From NCBI GenBank assembly GCA_007127695.1, contig SKYW01000287.1:1-5228 (forward strand): a stretch of DNA of 5,228 bases, in the 5' to 3' direction. Shown here piece after piece: positions 1 through 5,228 of this stretch. The DNA comes from Balneolales bacterium. GTDB lineage: Bacteria; Bacteroidota; Rhodothermia; Balneolales; Natronogracilivirgulaceae. A program made the translations under genes and the position numbers. The notes below the pieces were generated by a model that saw nothing but the letters and a program-made list of their open reading frames with translations, was not told the origin of the DNA and did no database searches. Numbering within the stretch: position 1 is the stretch's first letter; each line of letters starts with the position of its first letter.

Positions 1-79
1 GAAAACTGATTTCGATCCGCGAAAACTGGTCGCGCGGCTCATAATACCTGATTTCAAGCCGGGAAAACTATCTGCGCGG
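1..79. repeat. Imperfect direct repeat, 42-bp period
   Basis: Bases 6-27 and 48-69 match at 19 of 22 positions, both beginning CTGATTTC and ending AAAACT. Similarity continues weakly to base 79 through a shared GCGCGG. The heptamer GAAAACT occurs three times, at 1, 21 and 63. The right copy overlaps the stop codon of the oxidoreductase gene (68-70). On the minus strand an ATG at 42-40 opens a frame that stays open to the window edge (14 codons), with only a weak AGG upstream. It could be the start of the next gene, but nothing else supports it. The repeat is too short to assign to a known element. Confidence 0.4.
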
Positions 80-1219
80 ATGAGATGATTGCGGCTCGTT
101 GTCCTCTCTTGCTTTTTCGCGCAGCTCTTCCATACGTGAAAAACGGTAGAGGGATATTTCAAATGGCAGGTCCTTCTTTTCGGTAATGTGTGTCGCCAGT
201 TGGGAAGCGACAAGTTCCGAGTAGAGCAATCCTTTTGAGCCTAATCCTGCATAAATATAAAGCCCTTTCTGCTCAAAATGCTCCCCGACGATGGGAAGAC
301 GGTCAGGTGTAGTGGCCCGGATTCCCGACCACTGACCGATACGCTGACAATGGGGGTACAATTCCGGAAGCAGCTCCCGGAGCTTCTGATCGAGGAGGCC
401 GGCACCCTGCACATCAGGGTTTTCATCGTGGTAGTGATGCTCATAGGTGCTGCCTACAGCAAGCGTGTGATCATCGATCGGCGCGATATATCCGTAAGCC
501 GAAATAGCGGGAAGGTTACCGATATGCTCCGGACTATGGTAGACGGCAAGCTGACCCTTGACGGAATTGAGGGGAAGTTCCGACCAGTATTTGTTTTCCT
601 TTGCCTTGAATCCCGTGGCGATGACAAGGTTAGGTGCCGAATAGGCATTTTTTCTGTTTTTGAGCGTCCATCCACCCCCGTTTTCAATAGTGTAGGGCCC
701 CCCGAAAACAAATGTGACACCCGACTCCTTCAGATAGCGGACATACGCCTGGAGATACTCCGGAGTGCGGACGGTTTTGCCTTTGCTTATGAACAGCGCA
801 CCGGAGCAGTCCTTCAGATAGGGAATACGTTTTTTTACCTCGTCCGGCTGCAGCCACTCGATCCATCCCTTCGGCCAGCGCGTATGTTTCAGTGACATCC
901 GGAAATTCTCGGCAAGGTTTTCATCGATGGCGGGACGCAGCACGCCTTTTTGCAATCTGAGGTTGGTATCGGAAATAGCCGAGAGCTGTTCCAGACGCTT
1001 TTCCAGCATCCTGAAGCAGGCTTCAGCATTCCAGACCATCCGGGCACGCTGTCCGGTTGCCGGATTCACCATCCCGGAAGGCACCCCGGAGGCACCGTCG
1101 CCGATCTGGTTCGCTTCGTATACCAGAACATTCAGGTTCTTATTCTTTTCTACAAGTTGCGCTGCTGTTGCAAGGCCAGCCAGACCACCGCCTGCAATGA
1201 TGACATCGAATGTTTTCAT
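68..1219 (-). CDS. FAD-dependent oxidoreductase, DAO superfamily, MnmC oxidase-domain-like
   Basis: A 383-residue flavoprotein, probably cytoplasmic since no signal peptide is visible. The N-terminus holds the dinucleotide-binding fold: glycine motif G10-G-G-L-A-G15, and E35 at the end of the second strand, where this fold usually binds the FAD ribose. A GASG segment follows at 42-45. A KGQ motif lies at 221-223. Near the C-terminus, GIRATTPDRLPIVG (299-312) and GLGSKGL (325-331) form the second FAD-contacting block of the D-amino-acid oxidase superfamily. The GASG segment and GLGSKGL resemble the C-terminal oxidase domain of MnmC, which removes the carboxymethyl group from cmnm5U34 in tRNA. 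Glycine, sarcosine or other amine oxidase activity is equally possible, so no gene symbol is given. The ATG at 1219 sits directly before the glycine motif, as expected, but has no Shine-Dalgarno of its own. It lies 70 bp after pncA on the same strand, so cotranscription is likely. The enzyme class is secure; the substrate is not. Confidence 0.88.
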   Translation of the reverse strand: MKTFDVIIAGGGLAGLATAAQLVEKNKNLNVLVYEANQIGDGASGVPSGMVNPATGQRARMVWNAEACFRMLEKRLEQLSAISDTNLRLQKGVLRPAIDENLAENFRMSLKHTRWPKGWIEWLQPDEVKKRIPYLKDCSGALFISKGKTVRTPEYLQAYVRYLKESGVTFVFGGPYTIENGGGWTLKNRKNAYSAPNLVIATGFKAKENKYWSELPLNSVKGQLAVYHSPEHIGNLPAISAYGYIAPIDDHTLAVGSTYEHHYHDENPDVQGAGLLDQKLRELLPELYPHCQRIGQWSGIRATTPDRLPIVGEHFEQKGLYIYAGLGSKGLLYSELVASQLATHITEKKDLPFEISLYRFSRMEELREKAREDNEPQSSHPRR

Positions 1220-1242
1220 GCTTTTTGTTTACAATTCTTCAT
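1216..1242 (-). other. Possible 8-codon upstream ORF coupled to the oxidoreductase
   Basis: An ATG at 1242-1240 lies 8 bases after a good GGAG site (1254-1251). It reads MKNCKQKA, and its TGA stop (1218-1216) overlaps the oxidoreductase start as ATGA. The oxidoreductase ATG itself has only AAACAAAAAGC in front. Ribosomes loading at the GGAG could therefore reinitiate at the downstream gene. This is inference from spacing alone, and a frame this short can arise by chance. Confidence 0.22.
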
Positions 1243-1269
1243 CTATAAATCTCCATTTCCAGGTGTAGC

Positions 1270-1285
1270 CACGGGACGGCCCGTG
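1270..1285 (-). terminator. Hairpin just after pncA, possible weak terminator
   Basis: A perfect 6-bp GC-rich stem, CACGGG/CCCGTG with a 4-base loop, begins four bases after the pncA stop codon. Neither strand has a T-tract behind it, so it does not look like a classical intrinsic terminator. It could instead protect the 3' end of the pncA message or reduce readthrough into the oxidoreductase gene. Confidence 0.25.
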
Positions 1286-1289
1286 AACG

Positions 1290-1928
1290 CTATATTCGAT
1301 GCAAAAGGGTGTCGGAGGAGAGCATCCGGGCCCCTGCTCCGATCATTTCCTGCCAAGCCTGTTCAAGGGAACCATCCAGATCAATCCCGCGGACAGCATC
1401 TTCAACTACATTGACATGGAGGCCTTCTTTGATGGCATCCAAAACAGTCCATTTTACACAAAAATCTGCTGCCAATCCAGTCACATAAAGTGTGTCTATT
1501 TTCCTGTTTCGCAGATACCCGGTCAGGCCGGTGACCGTCTGCTGGTCATTCTCAAAAAAAGCGGAATAGGAGTCGATGTGCCTGCGAAAACCCTTGCGGA
1601 GGACTAGCTGGCTCCGGGTGATGTTCAGTTCGGGATGGAAAGCGGCGCCATCGGTACCCTGCACGCAGTGATCCGGCCAAAGGACCTGTTCCCCGTAGTC
1701 AACGGTAATCACATCATATGGATCTTTACCATCATGGGACGAGGCGAAAGAATGATGTCCGGCAGGATGCCAGTCCTGGGTATGAAGAACCACCTCGAAT
1801 AATTCGGAAAGCCGGTTGATAACAGGAACCACCTGGTCTCCGTCAGGGACGGCCAAAGCTCCTCCGGGACAAAAATCATTTTGAACGTCGACGACCAGGA
1901 GTGCATCTGTTATTTTTTTTGTATTCAT
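1290..1928 (-). CDS. pncA: Nicotinamidase
   Basis: Hydrolyses nicotinamide to nicotinate and ammonia in the cytoplasm, the first step of the Preiss-Handler NAD salvage route. It is a member of the isochorismatase-like hydrolase family. With the ATG at 1928 as residue 1 (212 residues), the catalytic triad is visible: D14 in VVDVQNDF, K112 in LRKGF, and C157 in ADFCVKWT. The metal site is D52 and H54 in QDWHP plus H87 in WPDHCVQ. SYSAFF (120-125) and the run FCPGGALAVP also match bacterial PncA. The frame continues upstream to an ATG at 1955 and a TTG at 2003. I chose 1928 because it gives the length of E. coli PncA (213 residues) and puts the first beta-strand about nine residues in. The ATG at 1955 has a weak GGCGGA upstream and cannot be excluded. 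It follows pncB by 136 bp on the same strand and uses the substrate-product link with it directly. Confidence 0.95.
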   Translation of the reverse strand: MNTKKITDALLVVDVQNDFCPGGALAVPDGDQVVPVINRLSELFEVVLHTQDWHPAGHHSFASSHDGKDPYDVITVDYGEQVLWPDHCVQGTDGAAFHPELNITRSQLVLRKGFRRHIDSYSAFFENDQQTVTGLTGYLRNRKIDTLYVTGLAADFCVKWTVLDAIKEGLHVNVVEDAVRGIDLDGSLEQAWQEMIGAGARMLSSDTLLHRI

Positions 1929-2064
1929 GATGTGTGTGGTTTTGTCAGTGTTCATTTTGGATGTCCGCCAGTGCGTCAGAGTATTTCGCTTGACCAGCAA
2001 CAACCGTCACATGCAGTGTCGCTCAGGTCACTCCGGATCATTGCAGGTTCGCCATCCCGCTGTC
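1929..2064 (-). other. pncB-pncA intergenic gap, no confirmed element
   Basis: This 136-bp gap holds the possible N-terminal extension of pncA (in-frame starts at 1955 and 2003). I see no hairpin followed by a T-tract and no convincing promoter. The absence of a terminator fits readthrough from pncB into pncA. Confidence 0.4.
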
Positions 2065-3465
2065 TCACTTCTGGAGTTGTTCCATGAGGGCGACCAGCGG
2101 ATCATCCAGTGTTACTTCATAACGTTCTGGTTGGTTGAGACGTTTGATCTTATCTGGCAGCCGGGCAACACGCGAGGCGCTGAATTCAGCGATGCCGGAT
2201 ATTTCCGCCGAATGGGATAGCGCGTTCCCGTTTTCCATCACGGTGCTTCGGATCCGTTCGGATGGGATTCTTTCGGAATTCCCGCCGGCATCCGAAGTAT
2301 CTTTTGGATCTGGCTTATTGCTGTCGCGGCCATCAACGAGACGGATCACATCCCGCAAGAAGAAACCGTCCTTGTCCGATACCCGTTCAATCTCCTTAAT
2401 CCCAGGGAGGCTGCGTTTGGAAACCTCGTCGGTGTACTTCATGGTGGGATTTCCGTCCAGGTCGCAAATTTTGTAGACACCACCAAGGGCGCCATCGGGA
2501 TAGCCGGTAATCAGCCGTGTTCCGACTCCGAAGACGTCAATGGGCGCCGTCTTGTTCCGCAGATCGGCGATGCGTTCCTCGTCGAGCTGGTCCGAAACCG
2601 CAATGGCCACGTAATCAAGGCCGGCTTCGTCCAGCATGTTGCGGGCCTTGCGGGAAAGGGTGAGCGGGTTGCCGCTGTCGAGTCGGATGCCGACCAGGCG
2701 ATGCCCCTGCTCTTCGAGCTCACGGGCCACCGTGATGGTATTGGGCAGCCCGGATCCAATGGTGTCGTAGGTGTCCACCAGCAGGATGGAGGAGTCGGGA
2801 TAGAGCTGGGCGTAGGTCCGGAATGCCTCCAGTTCACTCTCAAAACACTGGATCCAGGAGTGTGCCATGGTGCCAGAAACAGGAATCCCGTACCGCTTGC
2901 CGGCAAGCACATTGGATGTGGCATCGAAACCTCCGATGGCGGCAGCCCGGGTGGCGGCCACCGATCCGGCACCCTGTCCCCGGCGCAGACCGAAATCCAC
3001 CAGCTTGCAGTCGCCGGCAGCAAGGCGAAGCCGCCGCGCCTTGGTGGCGATGAGCGACTGGAAATTGAGGATGTTCAGCAGCAGGGTCTCCACCAGCTGA
3101 CAGGAAAGGAGCGAGCCCGTCACGGTCAGGACCGGCTCACCCGGAAAGACAACTTCGCCTTCGCGAACGGATCTGATGGTGCCGTCAAAGGTGAAACCGG
3201 AAAGATGTTCACAGAACGCATCCCCAAAACCCTGTTCCCGGAGCCACGCAATCTCATCCCCTGTGAAGCGGAACCGGTCAAGCACTTCCAGCAGATCGGC
3301 CAGCCCGGCAAAAACCACAAATTCACCTGAAAACGGCGCCTTCCGAAAGAAAAAATCAAACGATGCCTGTTTTTTGGACAATCCGCTCTTGAAATACCCC
3401 TGGCCCATGGTGAGCTGGTACAGGTCGGTGTACAAGGCGGGATCCGGTATCTCTTTGACGCTCAT
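2065..3465 (-). CDS. pncB: Nicotinate phosphoribosyltransferase
   Basis: Makes nicotinate mononucleotide from nicotinate and PRPP with ATP hydrolysis; this is the committing step of Preiss-Handler NAD salvage in the cytoplasm. The 466-residue product carries the family landmarks in order: YTDLYQLTM (12-20), FFRKAPF (39-45), NFQSLIATKA (134-143), FGLRRGQG (158-165), GTMAHSW (198-204) with H202 as the expected phosphorylated histidine, DTYDT (231-235), RLDSGN (261-266) and FGVGTRL (312-318). All expected motifs are present, so it should be active. The ATG at 3465 is preceded in frame by a stop with no other start between, which fixes the start. A 5-codon frame (ATG at 3479) ends on it as ATGA, and there is no strong Shine-Dalgarno. 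One oddity is a polar, probably disordered insert at about 378-415, rich in D, S, N and R, which separates the barrel from a short C-terminal tail. The gene leads a probable pncB-pncA operon read from the divergent region at 3466-3627. Confidence 0.96.
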   Translation of the reverse strand: MSVKEIPDPALYTDLYQLTMGQGYFKSGLSKKQASFDFFFRKAPFSGEFVVFAGLADLLEVLDRFRFTGDEIAWLREQGFGDAFCEHLSGFTFDGTIRSVREGEVVFPGEPVLTVTGSLLSCQLVETLLLNILNFQSLIATKARRLRLAAGDCKLVDFGLRRGQGAGSVAATRAAAIGGFDATSNVLAGKRYGIPVSGTMAHSWIQCFESELEAFRTYAQLYPDSSILLVDTYDTIGSGLPNTITVARELEEQGHRLVGIRLDSGNPLTLSRKARNMLDEAGLDYVAIAVSDQLDEERIADLRNKTAPIDVFGVGTRLITGYPDGALGGVYKICDLDGNPTMKYTDEVSKRSLPGIKEIERVSDKDGFFLRDVIRLVDGRDSNKPDPKDTSDAGGNSERIPSERIRSTVMENGNALSHSAEISGIAEFSASRVARLPDKIKRLNQPERYEVTLDDPLVALMEQLQK

Positions 3466-3493
3466 AACTTCGTTTGCATAGAGGGTAAATATG

Positions 3494-3517
3494 CCGTTTC
3501 AGTGTAACGGTTTCCGT
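3494..3517 (-). promoter_or_regulatory. Overlapping inverted repeats in the pncB leader
   Basis: On the plus strand CCGTT (3494-3498) pairs with AACGG (3506-3510) across a 7-base loop. ACGG (3507-3510) pairs with CCGT (3514-3517) across TTT. The two hairpins share ACGG and cannot form together. They lie about 30-50 bases upstream of the pncB start, a plausible place for an operator or a small RNA switch. I do not recognise a known NAD-regulator box (NrtR, NiaR, NadR) or a known riboswitch here. Confidence 0.3.
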
Positions 3518-3542
3518 ATTTTGCGACCGGAATTTATCTCCT

Positions 3543-3573
3543 TTAACATAGAGCTACGGGTTCGTAATTCAAA
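3543..3573 (-). promoter_or_regulatory. Candidate pncB promoter, Bacteroidota type
   Basis: On the minus strand TTTG (3573-3570) is followed after 19 bases by TATGTTAA (3550-3543). This compares with the Bacteroidota consensus of TTTG, about 19 bases, TAnnTTTG, with two mismatches in the second box. It would give a leader of roughly 70 bases containing the inverted repeats. An AAAGGAG just after it (3544-3538) has no start codon at a useful distance. Confidence 0.28.
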
Positions 3574-3578
3574 ACATC

Positions 3579-3608
3579 TTGACCTATATTGTAAAAAATC
3601 AATTTTTG
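3579..3608 (+). promoter_or_regulatory. Candidate promoter for the envelope gene pair, Bacteroidota type
   Basis: TTG (3579-3581, part of TTGACC) is followed after 19 bases by AATTTTTG (3601-3608), which matches TAnnTTTG at all but the first base. The message would start about 13 bases before the ATG at 3628, giving a very short leader. Its upstream box lies six bases from that of the divergent pncB candidate. Confidence 0.32.
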
Positions 3609-3627
3609 TGACGGACAGCGTTGTTTC

Positions 3628-4278
3628 ATGACACAAAAACACCTGTATTTATTTGCTTTAACCATACTTGTCACGCTGACGGGATGGAAGGCGGAACATG
3701 CCGGCGCGTCCGCTCTGCTCCTAGACGATCCCCCGCCGCCAACCAATGAGGCCATAGCCGCAGATGAGACCGTGCGCATGATTCTGGAATGGGTGGATGC
3801 GGACGGCGTGATTCGACCGCCCGGGTCGGAAACCAGGATGATCCCCGGGCCGGTGTACCTGGATATGGCCGTGCCGCCCGCTGTGCGTGCACGCATCCAC
3901 GCCGGGTTGATCGCAGGTGGCATGCGCATAGCCGCCGATCCGGAACAGTATCACACCATCCGCATACAGTGGCAGCCGGACAATATCCTTGAAATACAGC
4001 GCAGGGGCGTTAGCAGACGCATCATCCGGTCGGAGCTCTTCTTTTCCTGGCTGGATGCGGACCGGGAGATACAAAAAACATGGCAGTCATCGTTCTCACA
4101 TGAGGATGAAATCCCGACGGATTACGTGGCAGAGGTGACCGGAACCTGGCCGCCGGCCGCATTTCAACAGGAGTCGGAATCGGGCCGGCGCACATTATTA
4201 CGCCGCATCGCCGAACCTGCCGTCATAACCGGAGCGATAGCCGTAACCATTTACCTGCTTTATAACGTCCGCAGCTGA
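3628..4278 (+). CDS. Exported protein of unknown function with C-terminal membrane segment
   Basis: I do not recognise this 216-residue protein. Residues 1-27 look like a signal peptide: K4, a hydrophobic run from L6 to about L17, and small residues at AGASA (25-29) suited to cleavage. A proline-rich stretch DDPPPP (33-38) follows. The middle (about 45-175) is a soluble domain with mixed strands and helices and no obvious catalytic motif; PGPVYLDMAVPP (73-84) and the basic run RRGVSRRIIRSELFFSW (125-141) stand out. A hydrophobic segment at about 196-212 ends in YNVRS, so the protein may be held in a membrane by its C-terminus with the bulk in the periplasm. The ATG at 3628 puts the signal peptide right at the N-terminus. 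It overlaps the next gene by one base (TGATG), which points to translational coupling and a shared envelope role. Its reality as a gene is well supported by frame length, signal peptide and coupling. Confidence 0.82.
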   Translation: MTQKHLYLFALTILVTLTGWKAEHAGASALLLDDPPPPTNEAIAADETVRMILEWVDADGVIRPPGSETRMIPGPVYLDMAVPPAVRARIHAGLIAGGMRIAADPEQYHTIRIQWQPDNILEIQRRGVSRRIIRSELFFSWLDADREIQKTWQSSFSHEDEIPTDYVAEVTGTWPPAAFQQESESGRRTLLRRIAEPAVITGAIAVTIYLLYNVRS

Positions 4279-5228
4279 TGTATCCGATTGCAACCCGCTG
4301 GGCACCCTTTATTGCACTGTTTGTTCTGCTGATCCTGGTGTATCAGTGCGCCACTCCCACGCAACCGACCGGCGGTCCGCCCGATCGCACACCGCCGCAA
4401 ATTGAGGAAACCGAACCCGCAACACGAACCACCATGTTCGACGAGGACCGTATCCGGTTCCATTTCTCGAAGTACATCAACCGCAACAGTTTCCAAACGG
4501 CGTTCCGCATGGAACCCGACCTGAACATCCGCTACGATATCAGCTGGCGCCGGCGCACCGCTACCGTACGGTTCGAGGACCCCCTTCCTGACACCACCAC
4601 CATCATTTTCACCCTGGGCACCGATCTGGCCGATACCCGCAACAACCGCATCCCCGCTCCATTCCAGCTGGCGGTCTCAACCGGTCCCGATATCGACGAA
4701 GGAATGATCACGGCCAGGATCCGTGACGCCCGGACGGGCAGGGGCAAGGAAGGCGAACGCATCATGCTCTACCGGCATCCGGTGGATCTGTCCGCCGGTG
4801 CCAACTACGTCGGGGAGTCGGATACGTCGGGACTTGTGCAGTTTCAGTATCTGCGCCAAGGCAAGTACAAGGCGTTCTGGCTCGATGACCGGAACCGCAA
4901 CCGCCGGTGGGACCGTGAGCGGGAAGCCGCACAACCCTTTCCAACCGATACCCTGATACTTGACAGGGAAGGAGAAGCGGATCTGGGCAAGGTGTTCATC
5001 ATCCGTGCAGATACCATAGCGCCGGTGCTTCAGGCCGTCGGCATGCTTTCGGAAGTCCGGCTGCGCCTCCGCTTCAGCGAGGATATTGAGATCGGGGATG
5101 ACGCCCGGATATCCGTCTTTCATGAGGATCACACCTACGCGACCGATGCGGTTCCGCTTTTTGTGGATCCGGAAAATCCCAACATCCTGTTCGCCCAGGC
5201 CATGGACCCGCTTCCTGACGAGGCCGTA
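4278..5228 (+). CDS. Ig-like domain surface protein, probable lipoprotein (partial)
   Basis: The frame stays open for 317 codons to the window edge, so the C-terminus is missing. Residues 1-23 are a hydrophobic export signal followed by C24. The preceding residues LVYQ are not a textbook lipobox because Q sits at -1, but the linker after C24 (TPTQPTGGPPDRTPP) is typical of Bacteroidota surface lipoproteins. An Ig-like domain of the SbsA/Big_5 type spans about 39-135 (TPPQIEETEP, then RIRFHFSKYINRNSF, later IIFTLGTDLADTRNN). A beta-rich transthyretin- or carboxypeptidase-regulatory-like module spans about 141-240 and contains a calcium-loop-like D204-x-N-x-N-x-x-x-D212. A second Ig-like domain seems to begin at about 246 (DTIAPVLQAV, then RLRLRFSEDIEI). 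It is probably an outer-membrane-attached adhesion or structural protein; no enzyme motif is visible. The start overlaps the upstream stop as TGATG and has no Shine-Dalgarno of its own. Confidence 0.82.
   Translation, partial: MYPIATRWAPFIALFVLLILVYQCATPTQPTGGPPDRTPPQIEETEPATRTTMFDEDRIRFHFSKYINRNSFQTAFRMEPDLNIRYDISWRRRTATVRFEDPLPDTTTIIFTLGTDLADTRNNRIPAPFQLAVSTGPDIDEGMITARIRDARTGRGKEGERIMLYRHPVDLSAGANYVGESDTSGLVQFQYLRQGKYKAFWLDDRNRNRRWDREREAAQPFPTDTLILDREGEADLGKVFIIRADTIAPVLQAVGMLSEVRLRLRFSEDIEIGDDARISVFHEDHTYATDAVPLFVDPENPNILFAQAMDPLPDEAV

Noticed and set aside
1..79. CRISPR array
   Set aside because: Repeat copies are imperfect, spacers would not be of even length (20 and 42-base offsets for GAAAACT), and only two full copies are present.
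278..895. Long open frame (205 codons) on the plus strand inside the oxidoreductase gene
   Set aside because: It is antisense to a gene with clear FAD motifs and its translation shows no recognisable domain.
1270..1285. Strong intrinsic terminator between pncA and the oxidoreductase
   Set aside because: The stem is good but no T-run follows on either strand, so it is kept only as a weak call.
2511..3330. Long open frames on both strands inside pncB
   Set aside because: They overlap the motif-bearing centre of pncB and translate to low-complexity P, S, R and G-rich sequence typical of shadow frames in GC-rich DNA.
3466..3627. tRNA, small RNA or known NAD riboswitch in the divergent region
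   Set aside because: No cloverleaf and no recognisable riboswitch core; only short hairpins.
4677..5132. 151-codon minus-strand frame opposite the Ig-like gene
   Set aside because: The plus-strand frame has a signal peptide, domain structure and coupling to its neighbour; the antisense product shows none.

Overview
The window looks like chromosomal DNA from a Bacteroidota-type bacterium. My best guess is the Balneolota/Rhodothermota side of that group, but this is inference from protein style and not a database match. The grounds are moderately GC-rich coding DNA, start sites mostly without a strong Shine-Dalgarno sequence, promoter-like sites resembling the Bacteroidota TTTG / TAnnTTTG pattern, and an envelope lipoprotein with bacterial Ig-like domains after a short 'PTGGPPDRTPP' linker.

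Layout. Positions 1-67 lie beyond the last minus-strand gene and carry a short imperfect 42-bp-period repeat; no gene can be confirmed there. Three genes follow on the minus strand, transcribed from right to left: nicotinate phosphoribosyltransferase (pncB, 3465 to 2065), nicotinamidase (pncA, about 1928 to 1290), and an FAD-dependent oxidoreductase of the DAO superfamily resembling the C-terminal oxidase domain of MnmC (1219 to 68). A 162-bp divergent control region (3466-3627) separates them from a plus-strand pair: a 216-residue exported protein of unknown function with a C-terminal membrane segment (3628-4278), and an Ig-like, probably lipid-anchored surface protein (from 4278, running off the right edge).

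How the genes work together. PncA converts nicotinamide to nicotinate, and PncB joins nicotinate to PRPP to give nicotinate mononucleotide. Together they form the entry of the Preiss-Handler NAD salvage route, so their adjacency makes a coherent salvage operon. The oxidoreductase has no evident link to NAD salvage and may only share the transcript; tRNA wobble-uridine modification is a testable idea for it. The two plus-strand genes share the overlap TGATG, so they are probably translated together and may act together at the cell envelope.

I see no mobile element, CRISPR array, rRNA or tRNA. Most of the window is ordinary. The least explained parts are the coupled envelope pair and the divergent control region with its overlapping hairpins.
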